Source of the DNA: CABMGO01 sp964408125
GTDB taxonomy: Archaea > Nanobdellota > Nanobdellia > Pacearchaeales > GW2011-AR1
Length of the DNA: 41,158 bases
Direction: 5' to 3'
Assembly (NCBI GenBank): GCA_964408125.1
Contig: CAYOYC010000003.1
Coordinates: forward strand, 1 to 41,158
This document shows, piece after piece, positions 32,125 to 40,260 of the stretch (the first letter of the stretch is position 1; each line of letters opens with the position of its first letter). The notes beneath the pieces were generated by a model. It was given only the letters and a program-made list of their open reading frames with translations, did not search any database and had not been told where the DNA came from. The position numbers were made by a program, and so were the translations under genes.

Positions 32125-32772
32125 ATGAAGAGGATTGGAAAGAAGGGTTCGTCTCATTTAGAGATAATTATTGCATTTGTACTTTTTGTTGGATTTTCTC
32201 TATTCTTAATGATGTATTTACAGCCAACTCAGAAGAATACTCTTGAAGGATCTATTCTTTTTGGTTTAAAAAATGAGTTTTTTGATAATACCGTTAGTAA
32301 CGTCACAATTGCGATGGTAAAGAAAGCGAATGCGACGGAAGGTACTGGCGATTGCTGGGAGGGAGATCTTTGTAGACCAAAAGAAATTACTAATACTAAT
32401 GCGATAGGAGTTCCGATAGATGGGCAGGATGATTGTTATTATTATGTTTACGCTTCAGATGAATTTGAGGGTATTGATGGGCTATCCAAATGTGTTGAAA
32501 AAAATTATACGCTTGGGTATATTGAGGTCCAGATTGTCTATTCCAATAAATCTTTACAGGAAATAAGTAGAAGATATCATGAGGAATATGATGGATTAAA
32601 AATGACTCTTGGGGTGCCCCAGACAGTAGATTTTGCGATAACATCTAATAATTATTCTCTAAATAAACAGGTTCCGCAAGATGTAGAGGCGATTGCGGGT
32701 GTTTATAGAAAACCAGTACTATATGCAAACGGAAGTATTATTAATCAAGATTTTATTATTAAGATATGGTGA
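32125..32772 (+). CDS. Prepilin-like single-pass membrane protein
   Basis: The 215-aa protein begins with a short basic stretch (MKRIGKKGSSHLE) followed by a hydrophobic helix of about 20 residues (about 14-31), the layout of type IV prepilin-like proteins, with a Glu near the start of the helix. The extracytoplasmic part has four Cys (C106, C111, C132 and one more upstream region), several N-glycosylation-like sites and mostly beta character. The gene overlaps the next by TGATG. A surface pilin or pseudopilin is likely; the exact family is unsure. Confidence 0.6.
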   Translation: MKRIGKKGSSHLEIIIAFVLFVGFSLFLMMYLQPTQKNTLEGSILFGLKNEFFDNTVSNVTIAMVKKANATEGTGDCWEGDLCRPKEITNTNAIGVPIDGQDDCYYYVYASDEFEGIDGLSKCVEKNYTLGYIEVQIVYSNKSLQEISRRYHEEYDGLKMTLGVPQTVDFAITSNNYSLNKQVPQDVEAIAGVYRKPVLYANGSIINQDFIIKIW

Positions 32773-33557
32773 TGAGATTTGGTCCTTCTGGCTTGGGCGG
32801 GAAAACGGAAGCAAGTGTGGTTCTAGAAAAATATCATAAATTAGGCTTGAAGGCTTGTGAAATTGCATTTACTTACGGCGTTTATCTTGATAAAAAAAGT
32901 GCAGAAGAAATTGGGAAAAAGGCTAAAGAGTTAGATATTAATCTAAGTATTCATGCTCCTTATTATATTAATTTAAATTCAGATGATAAAACAAAAATCG
33001 AAGCAAGTAAAAAAAGAATTTTAGACTGTTGTGAGATCGGGCATTACTTGTCTAGTGACAAGTACAAAACGCCAATTGTTTTTCATGCGGGATTTTATTC
33101 TAAGATGGAGCCCGAAGAAGCGTTTCAGAATATTAAAAAGGAAATTATCGAGTTGTTGGAAGAAATTAAAAAGAAAGAGTTTAATGTTGTTTTGTGTCCT
33201 GAGGTAATGGGGAAGAGAAACGTGTTTGGTTCGATTGAAGAAATTTCAAAACTTGTTAAAGAAACTGGGTGTGGTTTTTGTATTGATTTCGCGCATGTGC
33301 TTGCTAGGTATGATAAAAACAATTTTGAATTAGTTGAAGAGAGTTTTGGAAAGGCGGAATACTGGCATTGCCATTTTTCTGGAATTGTTTATGGAGATAA
33401 AGGCGAGAAAAACCATAGGCATACTGAAGAGAAGGAGTGGAAGGGTTTACTTAGTTTTTTGAAAACTCTAGATAAAAACATAACTATTATTTCAGAAGCG
33501 CCTGATCCGGTTGGAGATGCGACGGAAGGGATGGAATTGTGGGGAAAGACTAAATAG
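32772..33557 (+). CDS. nfo: Endonuclease IV-family (AP endonuclease 2) TIM-barrel protein
   Basis: The 261-aa protein starts MRFGPSGLGG at the TGATG overlap; an ATG two codons earlier is possible. Metal-ligand blocks of the family are visible: SIHAPYYINL, IVFHAGFY, LCPEVMGK, CIDFAHVLAR, YWHCHFSGI and IISEAPDP, giving the His/Glu/Asp set for a zinc cluster. It would cleave abasic sites in DNA repair. Its 3' end overlaps the convergent RHH-like gene by 8 nt. Confidence 0.85.
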   Translation: MRFGPSGLGGKTEASVVLEKYHKLGLKACEIAFTYGVYLDKKSAEEIGKKAKELDINLSIHAPYYINLNSDDKTKIEASKKRILDCCEIGHYLSSDKYKTPIVFHAGFYSKMEPEEAFQNIKKEIIELLEEIKKKEFNVVLCPEVMGKRNVFGSIEEISKLVKETGCGFCIDFAHVLARYDKNNFELVEESFGKAEYWHCHFSGIVYGDKGEKNHRHTEEKEWKGLLSFLKTLDKNITIISEAPDPVGDATEGMELWGKTK

Positions 33558-33831
33558 AACTTTTGGTCTGTCTTGTCTGTTTTTTGCCTGGTATACTCTT
33601 AGCTATTCTTTCCCTTTTGGAGAATTCTGTTTCGAACATTCTTTTCCTTTTCTCATCAATAAATTCTAGAATTGCTCTAGCTTTTGCTGGTTCGTCTCTA
33701 ACCGTGTTAAGAACGTACATAATCTTTCTAATGATATCATCGTAGGTTTCTCGTTTGTGTTCTCTAAGTTTCTCAAGTCTTTCTTTTGTTTCTTTTTCTA
33801 ATTTTAGTGTTGTGATGTTGTTCCTTGTCAT
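33550..33831 (-). CDS. RHH/VapB-like antitoxin-type protein
   Basis: The 93-aa product has an N-terminal strand TTLKLEKETKERLEKL and then a helix pair (HKRETYDDIIRKIMYVL), the layout of archaeal ribbon-helix-helix proteins found in toxin-antitoxin loci. The C-terminal half is strongly basic. I choose the ATG at 33831, whose first base is the last of the upstream stop (TAATG) and which sits nine bases after AAGGAG, instead of the ATG at 33840, only two bases from it. It is coupled to the ParB-like gene. It probably binds its own operator. Confidence 0.65.
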   Translation of the reverse strand: MTRNNITTLKLEKETKERLEKLREHKRETYDDIIRKIMYVLNTVRDEPAKARAILEFIDEKRKRMFETEFSKRERIAKSIPGKKQTRQTKSSI

Positions 33832-34229
33832 TATGCGCATCTCCTTAGTAGTTCTTGGTATACTGGATAATCCTCAAATGTCCTTATTCCTAATGATTCA
33901 AGTTTTGGACTTATCTCTAATTCATATTCTTGCCTTATCTTTTCTAGTGACTTAAATGGTTCTCTTGTTCCCATTACAGCTCGTCTCATGTCCTTGTCAT
34001 TTTCTAAAATTACAGAAGGAACATATACTTTCCTACATAGCATGAAACCGGTGGTTCTTCCGTGCCCATCCCAAACGATAAATTTCTCTCTATATGGGAT
34101 TATTGTTATAGGGGGCTGTTCGTAGTGTAATCTTTTTTTTCTAAGTATTTCTGGAATCCTTCCAAGCCCCATTCCGTGGTCGTCTTCAATTGGGAGCAAA
34201 TCGTCCCATGGAGTGTTTTGTCTTTTCAT
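33831..34229 (-). CDS. ParB/sulfiredoxin-fold-like protein, possible toxin
   Basis: The 132-aa protein includes PITIIPYREKFIVWDGHGR then TTGFML, close in pattern to the ParB N-terminal motif (PIxVxxxxGKYxxIDGHHRxxA), followed by VYVPSVI, as in ParB/Srx-fold domains. No helix-turn-helix follows, so it is not a partition ParB. Srx-fold domains occur in nucleases and protein-modifying toxins. It precedes an RHH-like gene with overlapping stop and start and has a palindromic operator upstream, so a two-gene toxin-antitoxin module is a fair hypothesis. Confidence 0.55.
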   Translation of the reverse strand: MKRQNTPWDDLLPIEDDHGMGLGRIPEILRKKRLHYEQPPITIIPYREKFIVWDGHGRTTGFMLCRKVYVPSVILENDKDMRRAVMGTREPFKSLEKIRQEYELEISPKLESLGIRTFEDYPVYQELLRRCA

Positions 34230-34254
34230 TTTTCGTTACTGGACCTTAGTCCTA

Positions 34255-34277
34255 TATGGTACCTTATGGTATACCAT
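34255..34277. promoter_or_regulatory. Palindromic operator of the ParB-like/RHH pair
   Basis: A perfect 12-bp palindrome ATGGTATACCAT (34266-34277) lies next to a second half-like copy TATGGTACC (34255-34263). They sit between the minus-strand TATA element and the start at 34229, where a bound RHH dimer would block transcription. Confidence 0.6.
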
Positions 34278-34287
34278 TTATAAATAT
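34277..34287 (-). promoter_or_regulatory. TATA box of the ParB-like/RHH pair
   Basis: The minus strand reads ATATTTATAAA, about 50 nt before the start at 34229, with the palindromes immediately downstream. Confidence 0.45.
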
Positions 34288-34319
34288 TTGTAATTCCATA
34301 GTTACAACAAAATGGTAAG

Positions 34320-34330
34320 ATTTATAAAGG
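34320..34330 (+). promoter_or_regulatory. TATA box of the surface protein gene
   Basis: ATTTATAAAGG lies 43-53 nt before the ATG at 34373, predicting a leader of about 20-25 nt. It is divergent to the element at 34277-34287. Confidence 0.5.
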
Positions 34331-34372
34331 TCTTTTGGGTTTCTATTTTAACTAAATTAATATTAAACCAAA

Positions 34373-35593
34373 ATGAACACAAAAACTTTAATGGTTGCTT
34401 TAATAGCAGTCTTAGGCGTATTTATGTTTGGTCTGACATCTGCTTTAGTGGATAATTCCTCAGTAATACTTAACGTTAATGGCGTTGATGTTGTTAATGG
34501 GCATGTTCCTATTGTTAATTTAGCTGGATTTGCTGGCGATATGATACCTGTAAGGGTAACATTCAAGGCAGACTTAGCTACTTTCAATGAAAGCGGTAGT
34601 GATGTTAAGATAAGAATTGAAGTCTATGGTGGAAGTGAGGAATACTCAGATTCTACTGGTAGATTTAATGTTGTTTCCGGAAGTGTTTATACAAAGTTGC
34701 TTAATGTGCAACTTCCAAAGAGCATGGACGAAACTACAGAAGATCTTATTTTAAAAGTAAGAGTCTATAGCCCAGACAACGAATACAATAAAGAATATAC
34801 AATAGCTATGCAGAGAAATTCCTATCAATTAGGACTTTTATCTGTTGACTATGATTCAAGTGTTTCAGCTGGCGATGTAGTTCCAGTCTCTGTTGTTATC
34901 AAAAACAATGGATTCGAAAACTCTGATGATGGATTTGTTACAGTAACAATACCAGAATTAGGCGTTTCTGCAAAGGGTTACTTAGGTGATCTTGTTGCTG
35001 TAGAATCTTGCGAATATAATTGCGACGATACTGATGCTATACAGAAGATTGTTCAATTAAGAATACCTTCAGCAGCTAAAGATGGTACTTATGATATGGT
35101 TGTAAAAGTTTATGATGCTGATAGCACAACAACTCTTACAAGACAAATCAGAGTAAGCGCATCTAGTGACACTCAAGTTGTATCTGCTGTTAAGAGCCAA
35201 GATATTAGAGCTGGAGAAACAAAGACATTCGAGATGATTCTTGTTAACTCTGCTGATAAAGTAATGGTGTATAGTCTTAATGCGGTTTCTGGATCTGATT
35301 TGTCAGTTTCTGTACCCTCAGTAGTTACTGTTGATGCAGGATCAAGCAAAATAGTTCAAGTAACTGTAACAGCATCTAATGATGCCAAGAAAGGAGTATA
35401 TCCATTTACAGTAGAAGCTAATGGGAAAACAATTGTTTTCAATGCAAATGTGACTGGTCAAACAGTTTCATATTCTGCTATTGCACTAACAGTTATTCTT
35501 GTAATAATCTTTGTTGCATTACTTGTTGTATTGGCTGTTCTTCTAACAAGAAAGAGCAAACCAACAGAAGAAGTAGAAACTAGCTACTATTAA
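34373..35593 (+). CDS. Exported, C-terminally membrane-anchored surface protein with Ig-like domains
   Basis: The 406-aa protein has a signal peptide (MNTKTLMVALIAVLGVFMFG, cleavage likely after the TSA near residue 24), about 340 residues of Ser/Thr/Val-rich beta sequence in three or four Ig/CARDB-like repeats, and a C-terminal membrane helix (about 367-391) ending in a short charged tail. Each repeat has a PVxVxxKNxG-like pattern. C-ending codons recall EF-1A and suggest high expression. It may be a major envelope or S-layer-associated protein; this is inference. It ends ahead of a weak hairpin with T-run. Confidence 0.75.
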   Translation: MNTKTLMVALIAVLGVFMFGLTSALVDNSSVILNVNGVDVVNGHVPIVNLAGFAGDMIPVRVTFKADLATFNESGSDVKIRIEVYGGSEEYSDSTGRFNVVSGSVYTKLLNVQLPKSMDETTEDLILKVRVYSPDNEYNKEYTIAMQRNSYQLGLLSVDYDSSVSAGDVVPVSVVIKNNGFENSDDGFVTVTIPELGVSAKGYLGDLVAVESCEYNCDDTDAIQKIVQLRIPSAAKDGTYDMVVKVYDADSTTTLTRQIRVSASSDTQVVSAVKSQDIRAGETKTFEMILVNSADKVMVYSLNAVSGSDLSVSVPSVVTVDAGSSKIVQVTVTASNDAKKGVYPFTVEANGKTIVFNANVTGQTVSYSAIALTVILVIIFVALLVVLAVLLTRKSKPTEEVETSYY

Positions 35594-35608
35594 ACACAAT
35601 TTAATTTT

Positions 35609-35638
35609 GGATTTTTATTTTTTAATCCATTTTTTTTA
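35609..35638 (+). terminator. Weak hairpin plus T-run after surface protein gene
   Basis: GGATT (35609-35613) and AATCC (35624-35628) can pair around an AT-rich loop, followed by a run of T. The stem is only 5 bp. Confidence 0.45.
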
Positions 35639-35671
35639 AAAAGAAAGAGGGGATAGACGAAGAAAATAGAG

Positions 35672-38536
35672 TCAGATTTTTAGTGATATTACCTTTGATA
35701 ATCCTTCTTGCATAGATACACCATATAAAGTCGTTGCTTCGCTAATTAGAGCATCATTGTGGGTGATAATGATATATTGGCCGGCAAGCATATATCTTTT
35801 TATTAGAGCTGCTAAAAGTTCGGAATTGTGCTTGTCTAAAGCGGCATCTATTTCGTCAAATATATAGAAACAATATGGTTTATGTTCTTGGATTGCGAAT
35901 ATTAACGATAGCGCTACTAATGTTTTTTCTCCACCAGATAGAGAAGATATATCAAAATATTTTCCCTTGCCGACTTTAACTATGATACTTAGTCCACCAG
36001 CAAATGGGTCTTCTTTGTTTTCTATATCTAGGAATACCTCTCCCTTCTTACTTAATTGAGTAAAGTTTCTTGTGAATAAATTATTAAGAGCATCAAGAGT
36101 TGTCATGAAAGATTTTTTCTTTTTCTTATCTATTTCAGAGATTATTTTCATAATTTTTTCTTTTTCTTGCGAAATTGTGTTCATTTTTTCTGCAATTTGA
36201 TCGCATGCACTCTTAACTTGCTCATAGATTTCAACTGCCTTTAGGTTTATGGTTCCTAATTGTCCCAATCTTATTTGAGATTCTTGTATTTTTTCTCTTG
36301 CCTGCTCTATTGTCATACTTACTTGTTCTGTTGTCTCAAAATCTTTAAATTCAAATTTGAGATTTTCAAGTTGTGCATGATGTTGCGCTCTTTGGATATT
36401 AATTGCTCCAGCTTTTTCTTCAAAATTTCTTATCTCATGTTGTATTCCCATAACGAATGTTTCAACAGCTTTTTGTTGATCTTGCAATTCGTTTCTATCT
36501 GTGTATAGTTTTTGGAATTTTTCGTATAGTTTTTCTTCCTCTAGCTCTTTTTTGTTGAGGATTTTATCGTTTTCTTGAAGTTTTTCTAATATTACATTGA
36601 GTTCTACTTGTGTTCCCTCTGAATCTCTTACTATTGTTTTAATTTCTGATTTTATTCTTTCCAATTCTCTTTGTTTTAGAGCCACGTTGGTATCGATATC
36701 TACATCCATAATGGAGAATTCTTGTATTTTTAATCTCGTTTCTTCATATCTTTCTTCGACATTCTTTAGTTCTTCAAATTTTAATTTTAATTCATTTATT
36801 CTTTTATTTAATTCTATTAGTGAATCTTCTGCTTCTTTTTTGTTAGTTATTATCCTCTTGATATTTTCTTTCTTTTCTTCTGCGTTTTTTATTTTCATAA
36901 GATCTATTTCCAATTCTCTCTGTTTTTGTTCTAATAGAGATGTTTTATCCATTATGGTGTTAGTTTCTTCGGATAGCTGTTTCTTTTTTTCTGTATTTTT
37001 TATAATTTCTTCGTCTGCGTTTTTTATTTTGCCATTGGAAGAGTCAATAACATAGCATCTGTGTTCTTCTGTTATTTTATTTCTACACATTGGACAGATG
37101 TCTAAACCTATTATATCTCCTTTTAGTTTTCTTTCTCTTGTTACGGCCTGTATCAATATAGCGTTTGTTTTTTCTAATTCTAATATTTCTTTTTCGATTG
37201 ATGTTCTTTTTTCTTTTAAGTTTATTCTTTCAGATATTGTTTTGTCTTTTAGCGTCGTAAGCCCAGAGATGGATTTCTCATATTTTATTTCAGAAAATAT
37301 TTGATTAAGGTTTCTTTCAATTATCTCTAATTCCTTATTATAACCTATAATTAGTCTATTTTTTTCTTCTTTTTTATTTTCAAGAGTAGAAAGTTCACTC
37401 TTTGTTATATAAAAAGTCCTTCTTTGCTTTTCTAAGATATCAAACTTTTCCTGGATTTCTTTTAATGCGCCTTGTTGTTTTTTTATTTCTGGGCTAGAAT
37501 TATGCATTTTTTGGATTTCAATATCCAATTCTTTTAGTTTTTCTTTTAAATTTAATTCTTTTTCTTTGTTTTGTTCTATTCTGTTTTCAAAGTTTTCTTT
37601 TCTGGCTACGGTTCCGCCTAAAATCGATTTTAATTCAGAAATTTCTTTGTGTAATATTTCTTGCTCTTCCCCAGTAGATAGTTGAATGTTTTTATTTACT
37701 TCATTTATTTTTTCCTGTAAGGATCTAATATCTACTTCTTTACTTCTTGATTTTGCCTTTCTGTCATCGATTTCTTTTTTATTATTTTCTAGAGCTTTTT
37801 CTATTGACCAGATTTCTTTTTCTTTTTCTTTTATTGTTTTTGAAAGGACAGTTGCTTTACATTTCTTCATAAGTTGCTCTATTCTTTGATAGTTAAGCGC
37901 ATCCTGCCTGTCTTTTTCTAAGTTTTTTAAATAGGCATTTTTTTCTCTTAGAATAGCAGAGACTTCTTTTAATTTTTCATCTGTTTTTTCCAATTCATGA
38001 AGAGATTTTACTTTTCGTGTTTCGTAAATTGAAATTCCAGCTACTTCCTCTATAACTCTTCTTCTTTCATCTGGACCCATTTTTACAAAGGAAGTTATGT
38101 CGCCTTGAAGTACAATGTTAAAACCATTTGGGTCGATACCAGCTTGTGCTATTAATTCAATTAATTCTTGTCTTGTTTTTGTTTCGTTGTTTATTTTATA
38201 TATAGATAATCCATTTCGTCTAACTACTCTTTTAATGGAAACTTCGGTTGAGTTTATGCTGAAGGCTCCGTCTGCATTATCGAAAACTAATTCTACGTAT
38301 GCTTCGGTTACTCCCTTATAATTTTTATTTCCGGAAAAAAGTAGATTTGCTGCTTTTGCGGCTCTGATAGATTTGATTGACATTCTTCCAAGAACAAAAC
38401 AAAGTGCGTCTGCAATATTGGACTTTCCAGATCCATTTGGACCAACAATAATGTTCATTGCATTTTCAAAAGGAATTTCTGTCTTTCTTGCGAATGATTT
38501 GAACCCCTGTATCACCAGTTTTTTTATATGACCCAT
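35672..38536 (-). CDS. SMC-type ATPase with zinc-hook hinge
   Basis: The 954-aa chain has an SMC N-terminal head (GFKSFARKTEIPF; Walker A GPNGSGKS, 32-39), SMC-type blocks (LQGDITSFVKMGP, RVIEEVAGISIYE) and a C-terminal head with LSGGEKTLVAL, FDEIDAALD and ITHND. Between them are two long coiled coils. In the centre there is no SMC hinge domain; instead C481-P-M-C484, with C494 close by, resembles the Rad50 zinc hook. The shorter length (SMC is usually about 1150-1200 aa) fits the missing hinge. It probably handles chromosome structure. No ScpA, ScpB or Mre11 gene is in the window. Confidence 0.9.
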   Translation of the reverse strand: MGHIKKLVIQGFKSFARKTEIPFENAMNIIVGPNGSGKSNIADALCFVLGRMSIKSIRAAKAANLLFSGNKNYKGVTEAYVELVFDNADGAFSINSTEVSIKRVVRRNGLSIYKINNETKTRQELIELIAQAGIDPNGFNIVLQGDITSFVKMGPDERRRVIEEVAGISIYETRKVKSLHELEKTDEKLKEVSAILREKNAYLKNLEKDRQDALNYQRIEQLMKKCKATVLSKTIKEKEKEIWSIEKALENNKKEIDDRKAKSRSKEVDIRSLQEKINEVNKNIQLSTGEEQEILHKEISELKSILGGTVARKENFENRIEQNKEKELNLKEKLKELDIEIQKMHNSSPEIKKQQGALKEIQEKFDILEKQRRTFYITKSELSTLENKKEEKNRLIIGYNKELEIIERNLNQIFSEIKYEKSISGLTTLKDKTISERINLKEKRTSIEKEILELEKTNAILIQAVTRERKLKGDIIGLDICPMCRNKITEEHRCYVIDSSNGKIKNADEEIIKNTEKKKQLSEETNTIMDKTSLLEQKQRELEIDLMKIKNAEEKKENIKRIITNKKEAEDSLIELNKRINELKLKFEELKNVEERYEETRLKIQEFSIMDVDIDTNVALKQRELERIKSEIKTIVRDSEGTQVELNVILEKLQENDKILNKKELEEEKLYEKFQKLYTDRNELQDQQKAVETFVMGIQHEIRNFEEKAGAINIQRAQHHAQLENLKFEFKDFETTEQVSMTIEQAREKIQESQIRLGQLGTINLKAVEIYEQVKSACDQIAEKMNTISQEKEKIMKIISEIDKKKKKSFMTTLDALNNLFTRNFTQLSKKGEVFLDIENKEDPFAGGLSIIVKVGKGKYFDISSLSGGEKTLVALSLIFAIQEHKPYCFYIFDEIDAALDKHNSELLAALIKRYMLAGQYIIITHNDALISEATTLYGVSMQEGLSKVISLKI

Positions 38537-38581
38537 GGAATATCAACGAAAATGACTTTTTTAAAGATTGTTAGGGTAGGA

Positions 38582-39250
38582 TTAGGAAAATTGTTTCTGT
38601 TTTGACTTTTTTTCTAGCTGTTTTACTGTGTCCCAAGAATGCCTTATTATATCCTTATATTTTTCATTTTTGTAATTATGTTTTATAAACTCAATAGTCT
38701 GTGGGTCTGAGGGGTATCCGGAACCAAATTTTACATCTAATTCTTTCCTTATTTGAGCCACTTCCTCTTCTCTTGTTTCTTTTGCTATAATTGATGCTGC
38801 AGATACAACTGGGTGATTAAAGTCTGCCTTGTGTTCTGCTGTTATTTTTATGTTATGATCTATAATTAAATTACTTAGGTAGGCAGACCATGCTTCGATA
38901 TTTACGGATGGACAATCTACAATTGCTTCTATTTCCCCTTTTAGCCCGCTTGCAAGTCGATTTATTATCATTGCAGATTTAATTGCCTCTAAATTATTTA
39001 GATTGTCACAATCGTCTATTTCTTTTGGTGTCGACTTTTCGATGTGAAATTTATAGGAACGTTTTATTTTTCTAGCCAAACTTCTTCTGGTTGCGGGAGA
39101 TAGTAATTTCGAGTCTTTTGCACCTAGTGTCCTTAGTTCTTCTTGTTTGTCTTTTTCAATTAAAACGCCAGCTAAGAACATGCTCCCCAAAACTGGGCCC
39201 CTTCCAGCATCATCGATACCGATTAAATAACTTTTATTTTCTTTTTCCAT
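38582..39250 (-). CDS. rnhB: Ribonuclease HII
   Basis: The 222-aa enzyme cleaves RNA in RNA/DNA hybrids and at single ribonucleotides. Family blocks include GIDDAGRGPVLG (11-22), AKDSKLLSP, EHKADFNHPVVSAASI and GSGYPSDPQT. The catalytic DE pair of the family reads D13-D14, an unusual Glu to Asp change; other acidic sites (D in IVDCPS, D in HKADF) are kept. Asp could still bind metal. It lies downstream of tRNA-Leu and upstream of the SMC gene. Confidence 0.93.
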   Translation of the reverse strand: MEKENKSYLIGIDDAGRGPVLGSMFLAGVLIEKDKQEELRTLGAKDSKLLSPATRRSLARKIKRSYKFHIEKSTPKEIDDCDNLNNLEAIKSAMIINRLASGLKGEIEAIVDCPSVNIEAWSAYLSNLIIDHNIKITAEHKADFNHPVVSAASIIAKETREEEVAQIRKELDVKFGSGYPSDPQTIEFIKHNYKNEKYKDIIRHSWDTVKQLEKKSKQKQFS

Positions 39251-39358
39251 TTTTATTTACTTTAGTCCCTCGTGTCTATCAAAAGAATATCTTGAGGGTA
39301 CTTTAAATTCCTTTGCAAATCAAATTTTTCTGCATAGATTTATTTTCTTCTGCTAGAA

Positions 39359-39441
39359 TGAGGAGGAGAGGATTCGAACCCCTGAAGGCAGAAGCCAGCA
39401 GATTTTGAGTCTGCCCCGTTTGACCACTTCGGTACCTCCTC
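39359..39441 (-). tRNA. tRNA-Leu(CAA)
   Basis: On the minus strand, a 7-bp acceptor GAGGAGG/CCTCCTC, an anticodon stem GCAGA/TCTGC with loop CTCAAAA (anticodon CAA, reading TTG), a long class II variable arm and a canonical GGTTCGAATCC T arm. Length is 83 nt with discriminator A and no encoded CCA. Confidence 0.93.
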
Positions 39442-39491
39442 AGATTAAATTTAAATCAAAAAACTACTTATAAAACTATCGAAGCTTACGA

Positions 39492-40076
39492 CTATCCTAA
39501 GAATTTTATATCTTTAATGTAGGTAAAAAAAGACCATACACCAGTTATTCCAGTGACTATTGAAAGGATTATTGAAAAGCTAAAGTAGTTTGAGTAAACA
39601 CTCAAAATTAAAATTGGCATGGCAAACCCTTGTAAAAAGGTTGTTGTTCTTCCGCTCCATCTATGCACCAGGGGAGTTGTTTCTTTCTTCCTTAGAAAAT
39701 TAATTATAAGAAAAGGGAGGCATAATATTTCTCGAGAGAGTATGATCAGCATTTGTGATACATGATATTCATCAAATATTCCTCTTAATGGAAAGAAAAT
39801 TAATATACACAATCCAAATGATGTCCATAAGAATCTATCTGCAATCATGTCAAATTTTGCGCCAAAACTTGTGACCTTATCCCATCTTCTTGCGATTTGA
39901 CCGTCTAGGAAATCAGTTAGTGCTGCAATAATGAAAACGAACAATAGACTACCAACAGAAAAGTCAAAAATAAACATGTAGATTAAAAAAACTGTTAAAA
40001 TGACTCTTGAGAGTGTTAGAAGATTAGGAATATTTATTATGTCTTCTTTTAATTTTTTTGAACTCTTTTTGCTCAT
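39492..40076 (-). CDS. CDP-alcohol phosphatidyltransferase
   Basis: The 194-aa integral membrane enzyme has the family motif D-x2-D-G-x2-A-R-x8-G-x3-D-x3-D (LTDFLDGQIARRW, then SFGAKFDMIADR), which binds CDP and metal. Several hydrophobic helices flank it. It would transfer a lipid alkyl-phosphate from CDP-archaeol to an alcohol such as inositol or glycerol phosphate. The headgroup cannot be told. The promoter is the symmetric element at 40096-40106. Confidence 0.9.
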   Translation of the reverse strand: MSKKSSKKLKEDIINIPNLLTLSRVILTVFLIYMFIFDFSVGSLLFVFIIAALTDFLDGQIARRWDKVTSFGAKFDMIADRFLWTSFGLCILIFFPLRGIFDEYHVSQMLIILSREILCLPFLIINFLRKKETTPLVHRWSGRTTTFLQGFAMPILILSVYSNYFSFSIILSIVTGITGVWSFFTYIKDIKFLG

Positions 40077-40095
40077 GAAATGAGAAGAAAAGTAA

Positions 40096-40106
40096 GCTTT
40101 AAAAGC
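40096..40106. promoter_or_regulatory. Symmetric TATA-like element shared by divergent genes
   Basis: GCTTTAAAAGC-type sequence reads as a TATA box on both strands. It lies 20-30 nt before the phosphatidyltransferase ATG (40076, minus) and 23-33 nt before the tRNA at 40129 (plus). Confidence 0.5.
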
Positions 40107-40128
40107 CTGTCTAAATAGATTTGATTAT

Positions 40129-40204
40129 AGCGAGGTGGAGCAGTCTGGTCAGCTCGCAAGGCCCATAACCTTGAGGTCGCGTGGTTCAAATCCCGCCCTC
40201 GCTA
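40129..40204 (+). tRNA. tRNA-Met(CAT), probably initiator, with odd features
   Basis: A 7-bp acceptor AGCGAGG/CCTCGCT with A1-U72 and the D-loop sequence AGTCTGG recall archaeal initiator tRNA. The anticodon stem is CAAGG/CCTTG with loop CCCATAA, giving anticodon CAT but C at position 33 where U is nearly universal, and without the three stacked G-C pairs. The T arm (GCGTGG, loop TTCAAAT, CCCGC) needs a bulged T to pair. Discriminator A, no CCA. Confidence 0.8.
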
Positions 40205-40229
40205 TTATTTTGTTAACAGTCTAGGCGTA

Positions 40230-40240
40230 GCTTTTTATAG
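40230..40240 (+). promoter_or_regulatory. TATA box of the membrane wHTH gene
   Basis: GCTTTTTATAG lies 21-31 nt before the ATG at 40261, the leaderless distance. Confidence 0.5.
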
Positions 40241-40260
40241 CCTATTCTCTTGTTTTTCTT

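Noticed and set aside
36260..38321. Several plus-strand frames over the SMC gene
   Set aside because: They are Ser/Phe/Leu-rich antisense reads of the Lys/Glu-rich coiled coil and have no promoter or ribosome site.
35672..38536. Rad50
   Set aside because: Only the central hook is Rad50-like; the N-terminal head blocks are those of SMC and no Mre11 gene adjoins.
40129..40204. tRNA-Ile2 with modified CAT anticodon
   Set aside because: A1-U72 and the D-loop sequence point to initiator Met, although the stem signature is incomplete and the alternative is not fully excluded.
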